Source: Cliona cf. orientalis
Taxonomy: Eukaryota; Porifera; Demospongiae; Clionaida; Clionaidae
Direction: 5' to 3'
Assembly (NCBI GenBank): GCA_963930775.1
Contig: OZ005692.1
Span: 8,046,135 to 8,110,134 of the forward strand
DNA: 64,000 bases
A program made the translations under genes and the position numbers. Of this stretch, positions 11,801 to 22,097 are shown piece after piece. Position 1 is the first letter of the stretch. Each line of letters starts with the position of its first letter. The notes under the pieces are model-generated. The model was not told where the DNA came from. It saw only the letters and a program-made list of their open reading frames with translations, and ran no database searches.

Positions 11801-14800
11801 TTAAGAGTGATATCGATAAGGTTTATGGGCAAAAAGTTAACATGGAATATGATGATTTATTTCAAAACGTAGACCATAGCTCACTAATTTTAATCGAGGG
11901 AAGACCAGGAAGCGGAAAGACGACTCTACTAGTAAGAATCTCATGTGATTGGGCGAAGGGGAACATTTCAAAATCTAAATTTATCATATTTGTGCGACTA
12001 CGATACCTTAATAAGGCTAGAAAAATCTACCTCCATGATCTTTTGCTTTTAGCTAGTCCTGCTTTAACCCCTAATGACATCCATGGCTTATCATCGTATA
12101 TTGAGGGAAGACTTGGCGAAGATGTCATATTTATGTTAGATGGGTTTGACGAATATGGTGTTCTGGCAGATGAAGATGATTTTATTTGCAATCTTATCGA
12201 AGGGAAGATATTTTCGAGGTCCACTGTGATACTGTCATCTCGTCCAGCTGCTACTCAAGCCTTTCGTCAAATTGCTACACAGTGGATTGAAGTTGTTGGA
12301 TTTATGAAAGAACAGGTGATGCAATACATACAAACTTACTATGAACATGACGAAGAAAGAGGTCTCCAGCTTGAGCAACATTTGAATAACCATACCAATG
12401 TACTGAACCTATGCTATCTACCTATTTACTGTGCTATGCTGGTGCACCTCTATGAACAAGAATCACTACTGCCTGAGACAGAAACTGAATTTTATCGATA
12501 CTTCACTCTCTCTTCCATTTTCCGTTCGATTAGTAAAACCAATAAAGATGTTGATGAGTTGACATCTTTCGACCAATTACCACCAACAGAAAAATCGGTT
12601 CTTGATAAAATATGTCATTTAGCATTTAGAGCAACGGTCGAATCTCAGCAAGTTTTCAAAAAGTCTGAAATTTCAGATATTTGTGGTGATATTAGTTCAA
12701 TTAACGAAAAAAAGAACCCTGGATTACTCGTTATTGATCGTTGCTTAGCAACAGTTGGATATGACAGCAAGTATTCATTTCTTCACTTGACCCTGCAGGA
12801 GTATCTCTCAGCCGTCTATATCGCTGGACGTGATAACAGTGAACTAATGACTATTGTTAGATCTAACTCGGATAAAAAACATCTTTATGTTATGTGGCGC
12901 TTTTTATTTGGAATCTTGGACTATTCTAAAGAGAGCACGGTGAACGTATTCAAACTACTACTAGATGCTACTCGTAATAGCAAGTTACTTCATATCCGGT
13001 GCGCCTATGAATCACAACACAGTGCTGCATCCACTGAAGTCTTACAGTTTCATAAAAACAATTTTCACTTTAAAAGAATTGGACATTTTGATCTAGCATG
13101 TATTAGTTATGTTTTGAAAACTGCTGAGTATACTATGATTGAGTTAGATTTTAAAGTTTGTAGCTTTAGTATCGATGATGCAGTGGCTCTCTTGAAGGGA
13201 GTTGGTGACCGTCAACTTTCACTGATAGTCGAGTATGTTATGATGTATTATTATTGTGCATGTATTATGTCACATTATTGCTCTAATTATTCCACCACAG
13301 TCGGGGTGAAGCTGTACAGTCAGTGCTGGAAGCTCTCAGTCTTGTCTCAGTGCCTGGTCTGATTGAATTACAGTGAGTATGTTTACATGGTAGTTATAGT
13401 GCATGTATGTATCTTAGTCACACCCGTATTGGGTCTCAGAAGCTGATTGTGGTTTGTCCTAATTAATGATGATAGTATAAACACAATGTGACGATCTTGT
13501 GTGTAATTATTGTATATGAGTTGCTAACTACCCTGTTCACTGCAGTCTAGTGGCAGATATTGGTGGTGGTGTAAGTGTGAAAAGCAATCTCAAACTCAGT
13601 AGTAATCTTCATAAACTAATGTAAGTCAGCTTATAGCCTGATGTACAGTATAAGTTATAGTTAGACTATAGCCTTGAGTGGTTTATTTGAATTGTACGCG
13701 AGAGGCGGGCATTTAAACCACGAGGCGAAGCGTACAATTCAAATAAATCATGATAAGGCTATAGTCTAAGTGGCTTGTACTATGACCGCCAACCGTGGTA
13801 TATGGGAGTTATACCATGGCTCTATGCCCATAGTAAATACACGCGTTATCTGCCAGCTGTGGTATATGGCAGTTATACCATGGCTGTGGTTACTCCACAA
13901 TTTGCACAGTGGGCAGACAGTGGTTTACATTGTATTGTACAGTGCCTTTGATCTTTACACTAGTCATAGTACAATAATTATACAAATTTTCTTGCCCATT
14001 GCTATATGTGGTTGCTAAGGTATACAAGATATTATATGTTACAGTTATAAGACCTTAATTAGGGTGCATTCGACCATTACAAGACCTTAATTAGGATGCA
14101 TGAGATGCATGGTCGAATGCACCCTAATTAAGGTCTTGTAACTGTCTTATTGGCCCATGACCCCCTCTCATCACTGGTCTACTCTATGATCACCCACACC
14201 CCTGTGGTGGCCGGCAATTTGCCTATAAAACTTTGATTGCTAGGTGATGGCCAATAATATGTGATACTGTCTTTCCTTGTGTACGGTTCATGTCCATGTG
14301 TTTACTATTATACAGTTCCTGAGGGCCAGGGCAAACATTCATACACTAAAAATGTATCCATGGAAACAATGGGCTAGAAAATAGCTATTGACCAATCCCT
14401 CGCTTTGTATGCAGTACAGAAGCACTCATCCCTCTGGCTTTGTCCTCCGAATTTGTGCTTCTATACAGCATACAAAGCAAGGGATTGGTCAATAACTATT
14501 ACAAATAGTATGTCTATAGCTGACCAGGAGTGTGTATTATACCACTTAAAGGATATTAATGTAGGTGAAAAGTTTACTATTACATTTTGGATTTAGACTT
14601 TATTATATGGACATCACTAATTCTGGACTTGAGGAAGGATTGAAACACTGTCCTAACTTAAAGGAGCTATGGTAAGCATCACTTTATGCAGTGAACTGTT
14701 TGACAAAGCACCGTTGGTATACTGGGGCCAGGTGGGAAGGGGTGGCTTACACAATATGCACATATTAAGAATAATATTGATTTTACTTCCTATTTCCGTA

Positions 14801-17800
14801 TTATGTTGCTTGTACTTATTGTTGTGTGCATTAGCATTGGTCCCACTGATTGTCCACTGGCTGTACTGGAAGCAATCAAGCACTGCACTAACCTGGTGAA
14901 GCTCGAGTGAGTATACCAATAATTGAGTCAACTGGTAACTTGCTCTGTCATTGTAATACCCAGGCTAAAATTAAAGTCTTAGTGTATTGGGATATGGTAG
15001 TGGTGGGTGGAGTTTGTGACCACATCAAAGTAAATCAGTAGCAAAATTTTGTAGCCTCATCCCAATTCCTCCTTGCTTTCAGTATTACACAGGAGGGCCT
15101 GGCAGATAATATCACATGCATGACGTTTCAGGTCAATGTATAATTATCGTGCATGAGTATTGACAACCATAACTGAGGCACTCATGGATTCTGGTTGGGG
15201 TGAGCCTAAAGAATCTAAGACTTGTAAACACTTGCCGTCTAAGTAACCTGTTTCTATGAAACCTTTGGACACTACGATTCCAGATTGAGATTGAGACATG
15301 CATTGAACGATCAATAATATTGAAGCTCAAATCTGTCGATCACACTTACTCTGTAGTCATCATTCAAGGAAACCGTTGTTTATGGCACTATGGTAGACTG
15401 GTATGTCAGATTACTCTTGAAGTCATGTATCAGTTGTCTAGCAGTTTATCTTGCCCACATTAATTATTGTGATGTGGCTATGATGTTTCTCGTATCATTT
15501 TGTCTTCCAGGCCCTCCCTGTAGTATTGAAAAGCTAGGAGGGTCTGGAGGATGAGACTACTACAACATTTGAGTATTTGAGATTATTAATTTTATTTCTC
15601 CAATACAGTCTTGGGCAGTGTGATCTTGATGTCTCTAAAGCTCGGGTATTAAGACAAAGTCTCAAATTCACTTCAAAACTCCATTACATTGAGTAAGGAT
15701 TATGTACTGCACATATTATGGAAATATGACCTCCACTTTTCCAACCTTCCCAGTAATGATATCCTTAACTAGAGTTCTCTAATTGTATGCAAGCGTTAGG
15801 CAAGGTCATTGTAGTAGGTGTGGCTGATATAAGTGCATTACTTGTGACACTCCCATGTTGAAGCCAGTTTTTCAATGGCTTTATTGTGCTTACAAGTCGC
15901 TCAGGTGCCAATATCTCAACCTGTGCATGGCAACCACAATCACAATGATCAATAATCTACCATCTGGTATAGCGTGAATGTTTTGAGAGGTCCAATTCTC
16001 ACAGTTTTTGCAGATAATTTACTAACCATGGAAGTTAAACCCACAAAATACTGTATAGCTGGAAATATTGGTGGGAATTAAATTTTGGCGGTTGAGCCCA
16101 AATCACTATTGCAAGAATATTAAATTTGGTGATTCGGTACAGGATTGCCATACGTATATATGCAAGTAGGAAATTTTGGAGGATTTTAATTTGGTGGTTG
16201 TAATATAGACTGCCAAACTGCCAAATTTTCCGGCTATACGGTAATCACAATTGTACAGTGAGTAATAGGCATGAGCACGCATAAATACGATATTATACAT
16301 GTGTACATTGAATATCTTCACCCAGCCACCCCCCCCCCCCCCCCCCCCCACAGCCAACAATGTCATAAGGTATCACTGCTTCTTATTCCATAATATATGC
16401 AGACTTAGTCTGGGTGATGATGGACTTTTGGTTTTAGCTGAAGGTATCAAAAATTGTAAAGAGCTCAAACACCTTCAGTAAGTCACACTATGTTATTTGC
16501 TGATAACAATGACTATGATGCGCATGGTTATACAAATGCCACGATTAGTGTCGACATATATGCACAAGGGGGAAGATTATGATTCAGGTTGATTATCACC
16601 TCATGGCTATGCACACCGTTTCGCCCTTGAGGCTTCTGTAGGTACAAAAAAGCATGCATAGCCATCTGTTTTTACTGAGGTGATATGGCTGATAATAAAG
16701 TTGAATCATAATAATTATGGAACCCCTCAGAAGAGCATTTTGAGCAATTAAGGGGTAACATGATTGGCTTTTTGCCACATGCACATGGCATTGTGCAAAT
16801 AAGACTTGGTAACATCCAAGCAAGTGATGTAAATACATAATATTATACAAACAGAATGAATATCGGCTTCTCTTTACTTCATTGAGCACACAGTTACGGT
16901 CAGCCATGGGCACACACATGTAGCCACAGTGTGAACATGCACAGTTATTGACACATTTATTAGCAAGATGATTCTATCACCACTAGTATATACCACTGGT
17001 ATAGATAGCGGATGATGTTGCCCAAGAACACAATTAACTGTTTGTTTTTGCTAATAAGGCACGGCATGGTTCATAGTAATTGAGACACCAACACATCTGT
17101 GACTTCACCGGATCAAAATTAATACATTGTAATAATCATGTCTGTTCTTTCCCTCAGTCTTTATGACAACAGCCTCACAGATGAGAGCATACCACACTTA
17201 ATAGAGCTGATTGAATCAGCCAGGAATCTTGAAGAGCTTAATCTTCGGTAAGTTATGCTATTTCTTTACACACCTCATTAATTCACTGAACCCGGTACAC
17301 ACAACTATTAATAATAATGACAATTGTACATGTATGCAAGAGTGGATAAAAGAGAGAAGAATAAATAATAATGCCCATAACTATAGTTTAAAAGTTGCAA
17401 CTCTATGAACATAGCATATCACTATGAAGCCAAAAATCTACCTTTTCTAATAGACCAAAAAACAGAAAAGTGAAAAATAATAATCTTCCACACATTTTAG
17501 CAATTATTAGAAAATGAAAAAATATCCCAAGTGGTCCCTTTTCTCATAGCGGGTCACATATCTAACTCCAGTATACTTGCCTGTAAAAGCTCTTTTCGTA
17601 GTACAAAGTACACCTGCATATGTTTAGTACTACAAATAGATAAGGTGTTATCATAACTACTGTACAAAAGCGTGTCTGGTGACCTTTGTACTACAAAAAC
17701 CACTTTTCACTCTCTTCTCCTCCCTTTTATATACTCTTGATGTATGCAGTAACGAATATTATGGACTGAAAATAGAGAACGACTTCACTCTAGAAGGAGT

Positions 17801-17903
17801 GGAACAAATAGAGAAGGCAGTGAGAGAAAGAAATTCAGCAGGAGATGTGACTAAACTGCAATTGTTTATAGATGAACCAAGTGTCGACTACAGGACATTG
17901 TAA
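8814..17903 (+). CDS. NLR immune receptor copy 2: Death domain, PGVTQ repeat, NACHT, LRR (complete, about 1174 aa)
   Basis: Predicted join 8814-8844, 9545-9829, 9919-10335, 10392-10412, 10845-10955, 11011-11112, 11241-11348, 11420-11506, 11567-13232, 13301-13372, 13546-13620, 14597-14671, 14835-14906, 15609-15692, 16403-16477, 17158-17247, 17750-17903 = 3525 nt with every junction in phase. Residues about 11-104 form a Death-fold domain (VRRELVSINARYYNLGIELG start, TWQRLREAV late helix). Residues about 117-225 are a PGVTQ-type repeat, then a Pro/Tyr/Gly-rich linker cut into short phase-1 exons. NACHT: Walker A GRPGSGKT at residues 499-506 (nt 11899-11922), Walker B DGFDE at 579-583, QEYLSA in the winged helix. 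LRRs start near residue 943, one per phase-2 exon. Known family: NLRs oligomerise on ligand binding and signal through the Death domain. Start ATG has a short in-frame first exon; no TATA box seen. Intron 10413-10844 is almost entirely a MITE. Confidence 0.88.
8969..9327. mobile_element. MITE with CACCCCCACGGAAG ends and CATTAAAA sub-repeats, NLR copy 2 intron 1
   Basis: Ends GGGCTATTCC...ACACCCCCACGGAAGA and the inverse TCTTCCGTGGGGGTGTATGG. The interior has about ten spaced motifs of CATTAA(A/G)A or ACCCATTAAGATTTC. A full inverted copy is at 29640-30004. Contains a 15-17 bp C tract near 9024. Confidence 0.82.
9959..10252 (+). repeat. 15-bp coding minisatellite (PGVTQ-like pentapeptides) in NLR copy 2 exon 3
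   Basis: About 19 tandem 15-bp units related to CAGCCGGGGGTCACA, read in frame as Pro-Gly-Val-X-Gln with X = Thr, Pro, Ala, Ser or Ile. Later units degenerate (SEVTQ, LGVPQ, MEVTQ, PEVSQ). The pentamer resembles elastin-type PGV repeats and should be a flexible linker between Death and NACHT domains. Unit length is a multiple of 3, so copy-number change keeps the frame. Confidence 0.9.
10421..10841. mobile_element. MITE (TIR CCGTAAACTCTGG) forming nearly all of an NLR intron
   Basis: Terminal inverted repeats of about 25 bp: left CCGTAAACTCTGGTTATTAA, right end reads the same inverted with two mismatches. TA duplicated on both sides (10419-10420 and 10842-10843). Interior contains further AAGCGCA/TGCGCTT motifs. 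No coding capacity. The predicted intron is 10413-10844, so only 9 bases of it plus the second TA are not element. Confidence 0.88.
13661..13961. mobile_element. Hairpin repeat (TTAGACTATAGCC family), copy 2
   Basis: Reverse complement of the block at 4310-4597: hairpin at 13661-13769, then the motif-rich arm. It lies in the intron after the exon 13546-13620, a different intron from copy 1, so the two are independent insertions. Confidence 0.75.
14040..14148. repeat. Inverted repeat (AAGACCTTAATTAGG)
   Basis: Two arms containing ACAAGACCTTAATTAGG and its inverse CCTAATTAAGGTCTTGTAA around a GCATGAGATGCATGG loop. A degenerate relative is at 21878-21948. Intronic in NLR copy 2. Confidence 0.65.
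16049..16243. mobile_element. Second copy of the GCCGGAAAT MITE, in NLR copy 2 intron
   Basis: Same TIR and interior as 2523-2745, but located in a different intron (before the exon at 16403). The matching intron of NLR copy 1 near 4978-4985 is uninterrupted (CACAAAATAATCACAATTG), so insertion occurred at a TA after duplication. Confidence 0.82.
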
Positions 17904-18576
17904 GTGTTGTATCAGTTACAATAATTATAGCACAAAATCATGCACTATCTGTTCTACAACCATTCACAAGTAAGCCCACAAGGTTATTCCGATTTTTTTT
18001 GTATACAGCAAAATTATTGTGCAGTATTCATTTCCATTGTGCAACAATAATAGATCTACCATAGATACATGTATGTGTCTAATGTTTGCATGAGTGTCAG
18101 TTGTAGTGGTAGCTGTCTCTCTTTGATCTCTACAGATGACAACAAAACTAACATCACCACTAATCATTATTATTAACTCTCTAGCCTAATCCCCAGGACA
18201 GACGCCATCCCGGCTTTCAACATTACACAAGAAAAGCAGGAGGGCCTGGAATCAGAAGTCATGTGACTGTAATTTTATCCATAGAAAGAGTAGATCCTTA
18301 AAGGGTGAAAAAGTAAAGTTCAGGACGTTGCCATTGAAAACGTGTAAGGCTTTGAAACTATCGAGTGATTATTAATTTTTTATAATAAAGAGCAAAATAA
18401 CCTTGGAAATTTGAACAAGGCTGCCTCCTGAAAGTGACCTTTGCACCTGTGTCATTGTGATGCAAAGTCATGTGATTTCTGATACCATGCCCTCCCGCTT
18501 TTGATTTACATTGAAAGCTGGGAGTGAGCGTGGAGATGAGGCTACTGTAATAATGTATGAGATGCATAACTCTTAC

Positions 18577-18755
18577 CTGATCATATTGGTAAGGTGCTGG
18601 GTTGCTCCTGGCCTGGGAGTGAGAGGGAGGAGGAGGGAGAAACGACTGACGATCATCACCAGAGACTCCGCCGTGGGAAGGGGGTGTGGCATAGTGAGGG
18701 GAGTGGGAGGGGCCAGAGGGAGAAGGAAGGGCACTCCATCGAGATGGAGAGGGAC
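18577..18755 (-). pseudogene. Pro/Ser-rich tail exon of XRN2-like gene (copy 2, exon B)
   Basis: 179-nt open exon, acceptor TTATACAG and donor GTAAGAG; phase matches exon A. Encodes GPSPSRWSALPSPSGPSHSP and continues to SNPAPYQYDQ. No later exon was recognised downstream. In copy 1 only its first part survives (6345-6400). Confidence 0.5.
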
Positions 18756-18791
18756 CTGTATAATTATAATAATTATGGACACAATCATTAA

Positions 18792-19164
18792 CTAGAGCTC
18801 TATAGAGCACATACCCCTCACGCTGCAGCGTCGATCTCGAACTCTCTAGCTGCATGCCACCTGTAGGCTGTTGCCGACCTTTACCTACATATTGTGCCAG
18901 ATTGTGCACATGAGCAGAAAGCACATGGTGGGTAGTGTTGATAGGTGTGGCCAACAAAATGCAGTATTTGCGACGCTCATAGACCTTGCCAAACGATTCG
19001 AAGCATAATGAAGCCAGTTTTTCGACGATATCGACGGATAAGTTATATTTACGAGTCGCTCAGATGCCTAGATCTCCAGATCTGGCGATTTTTGTGCTAA
19101 CAACAGACAGACGACAGACGACAGATAAAACCGATCACATTACCCCTTGCGCATGCGCGCGGGG
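18792..19164. mobile_element. MITE between XRN2-tail exons (CTAGAGCTCTATAGAGCACA family)
   Basis: Starts CTAGAGCTCTATAGAGCACA, ends in GCGCATGCGCGCGGGG; TAA at both sides. The matching site in copy 1 (6419-6430, CATTAATGATG) is empty. A diverged relative is at about 45623-46001. Confidence 0.78.
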
Positions 19165-19233
19165 TAATGATGAAGCATGCCAGCCAGTACTATTAAGTTT
19201 ATAGTATTGGTCATGTAGAAATAATTAACTCAC

Positions 19234-19670
19234 CACTCTGTCTTCTCCATGGAGACTGCTGACCAGACCACTGCTCATCATACCCACCACTGTAGCTCCA
19301 TGAACTTTGACCTCCTCCTGGACTTGCAGCATACCCACTGGGACCACCCGACGACCGTGACCTTCTCTGCCCCTGCTCATAAGGACTTGACGAGTTCCAT
19401 CTCATCTCCCCTCCCCCTCCTCCTTCTCCTTTCCTATTATAGTATACATTCTGTGGCTGGTCCCTGGCCCAGCTGTTGTAGCTGTTGCCACTGTGACTCG
19501 GTGAGTTGTAGTAGCCTCCTCCTCCATAGGCTGCATGAGCTCGGTGAGGGAGCCAGTCCACGGAAGCCATGGCTCTCTCCTTGAGAGCTGTAGTATTCAC
19601 CACCTCTCTCTCTCTTTCTCCTCCACTGCTCTGATGAGGGGAACCAGCATCACTGCCTCCTAAGGAATGC
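19234..19670 (-). pseudogene. Gly/Ser/Tyr-rich tail exon of XRN2-like gene (copy 2, exon A)
   Basis: Open exon of 437 nt between a TACAG acceptor (at 19671) and a GTGAGT donor (19228-19233); enters in phase 2, leaves in phase 1. Encodes a low-complexity tail (HSLGGSDAGSPHQSSGGERE near the start, GGGQSSWSYSGGYDEQWSGQ near the end). Assigned to XRN2 only because the same exon is mixed with XRN2 core exons at 6340-8275; XRN2 proteins do end in Gly/Tyr/Arg-rich tails. No core exon is found here, so this is most likely a duplicated gene fragment. Confidence 0.55.
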
Positions 19671-19885
19671 CTGTACATGTGTGAGGAAAATACTTGAAAT
19701 TGACGAAATCTGTATTTGTACAGTTCTCACTCTCCTTTCAGTGTTTATTTCACAATTTCACTCAAGAGCTAGGGGCATATGCCTAGTGCTATTAAACTCC
19801 AGGGAGAGGGACAAACAAATTTTGGTGGGGGGGGGGGGGGGTCAAAAGGAATTTAACGTCTGTTGGGAGAATTGGTTTGAGATCT

Positions 19886-21042
19886 ATGGGGTGCCGTTTG
19901 TACCAAAATGAAATTAAGTGTCATTATTTATAAATGACATGGCTCATTTATAAATGGCAAGGGTCATTTATAAATGTAGGGGTCCATATGTTCAAAACGC
20001 AGCTACCCATTTATAAATGTCACGCTGCATTTATTAATGACCACCTCCTTATCTACATGCCGCACTGTATTTGTAAATGACAACTTCCATATACATATGT
20101 CATGCTGCATTTATAAATGCTAACCTCCATATAAATATGTCACGCTGCATTTGTATGTGCTAACCTCCATATAAATATGTCACGCTGCATTTGTAAGTGC
20201 TAACCTCCATATGCATGTATTTATATATGATAACTTCCACATACATATGTCATGCTGCAGTTATAAATGATGACCTCCATATAAATATGTCACGCTGCAT
20301 TTGTAAGTGACCCTTCCAATTGCCGCTCGCACGCGGCGAGTGGCGCGGCCGACCGCTCGCGCATGCGTACTCGTACGCGCACGCGCTACATAGCCGGCCT
20401 GCCACACCCACCAATCACTTGCACGTGCTTAGTATCGCACACCATGCAGCTATGGCGGTGAATCCTGCTACTGTGCAAGCCATATCCACTGCTTTGGCTG
20501 GCGCCCTATCCCCATTGTTGCAGCAGTCTCCTGCTCCTGCTCCTGCTACGGTGGTTTGGAAGGGGCGTGGCTGACTTCGCGTAATGTTTGATCGGGTTCA
20601 TTTATAAACGCAGGCGGTCACTTACAAATGCAGCGTGACATATTTATATGGAGGTCATCATTCATAACTGCAGCATGACATATGTATGTGGAAGTTATCA
20701 TATATAAATACATGCATATGGAGGTTAGCACTTACAAATGCAGCGTGACATATTTATATGGAGGTTAGCACATACAAATGCAGCGTGACATATTTATATG
20801 GAGGTTAGCATTTATAAATGCAGCATGACATATGTATATGGAAGTTATCATTTACAAATACAGTGCGGCATGTAGATAAGGAGGTGATCATTAATAAATG
20901 CAGCGTGACATTTATAAATGGGTAGCTGCGTTTTGAACATATGGACCCCTACATTTATAAATGACCCTTGCCATTTATAAATGAGCCATGTCATTTATAA
21001 ATAATGGCACTTAATTTCATTTTGGTACAAACGGCACCCCAT
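19886..21042. mobile_element. 1.16-kb foldback element with about 400-bp arms
   Basis: Left arm starts ATGGGGTGCCGTTTGTACCA and the right arm ends with its inverse. Arms are built from CATTTATAAATG motifs and a roughly 38-bp unit containing CTCCATATAAATATGTCACG. The GC-rich centre (20320-20580) has CpG-rich sequence and a short frame at 20452-20574 (MAVNPATVQAISTALAGALS...). Arms are nearly perfectly paired. Confidence 0.88.
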
Positions 21043-21360
21043 AGAGATCAACAATTTACATTTAGCCACGGGGTTTGAGACGGCCACCCACATCATCCTA
21101 TCTCTCTCAGTACGTTGCGGTATTAAACTACAGTGGCCACGATAGAAGTATGGGGCAGATAGCACTACACATGGATGGGTTTTTAGAGTTGGTCCGATTT
21201 TGTATGTAGTATTACAAATTGGCTATATAGATAGCTCAGAGAGAGAAAGAAATTTTAGACCTAGTGTACGAGTATCCACATAAAATGATCTACACATATA
21301 CCTTTTGAGTTTTGTCCCTTATTTTCAAAGCCTTTGAAATAACACCAGGAGAATAATGGT

Positions 21361-21415
21361 TATCATAGTTTATATTTCTCTCTCTCTCTCTCTCTCTCTC
21401 CCTCTCTCTCTCTCA
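21361..21415. repeat. (CT)n microsatellite
   Basis: Near-pure CT dinucleotide run interrupted by one CC, just beyond the foldback element. Confidence 0.9.
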
Positions 21416-21453
21416 GAGCCTCTCTTCCCTCTTCTCCGAGCCCTTTAACTCAC

Positions 21454-21628
21454 CATTTGGTCATACACAGCTCCTATGTTATGATGGAAGATTGCAAGGT
21501 CTTCTTTATTTTCTGTAGGGCATACGTCTATTGCCTCTTGGTAACATTTGATAAGCCTCCTCAAATTTGTGTTCTTTAAAGAAGTCATTACCCTTCTGCT
21601 TTAACACCCGTGCTTGATCCAAAGCATC
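21454..21628 (-). pseudogene. TOMM70-like TPR exon relic
   Basis: Between an acceptor TATATAG (21629-21635) and donor GTGAGT (21448-21453). Encodes ARVLKQKGNDFFKEHKFEEA and, after a one-base shift, YQEAIDVCPTENKEDLAIFH then HNIGAVYDQM. The pattern GN.FFK...FEEA...Y.EAI..CP matches the first TPR of TOM70, the mitochondrial import receptor. The exon is 175 nt where 174 would keep frame; the extra base near 21542-21545 leads to a stop. No neighbouring TOM70 exon was found. Confidence 0.6.
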
Positions 21629-22097
21629 CTATATAATATTATAATAATATTTGAAATGTGGATAAAATAGCAATACAGTGATTTAAGTATTATTATAGTT
21701 CCATATCTGGGATCAATAATATTATTTTGACCTCTCTGTACGGTAGCTATACACCTTGGCAGCATGTGGATAAACACTGTTAGTGTTTGTTATGATGCAC
21801 CATAGTATCAACGCACATCAAAGAGGTGACATAATTATAAACTACGGGGTAAGAACTTTAGTATACAAATTATATTTACAAGACCTTAAATGGGATGTAT
21901 GAGATGCATAGTTGAATGCAACCCAATTAACTGTCTTGTCAGCCTCTCGTCATCGGCCAATCCTATGATACCTCAAACCACTCTAACAGGTAGCAATTAG
22001 CTTATAAAAACTTTGATCACTAGATAATGGCCAACAATACGCAGTACTATCTTACGAAATTCACCTTGCTGCTCACTTGTTTATCCTTCCCTTGTAA

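Noticed and set aside
14040-14148. CRISPR-like or tRNA-like hairpin
   Set aside because: A simple inverted repeat related to a dispersed element at 21878; no array and no tRNA boxes.
18358-18957. 199-aa minus-strand gene
   Set aside because: Only 18577-18755 has exon borders and phase agreement; the rest is intron and MITE sequence.
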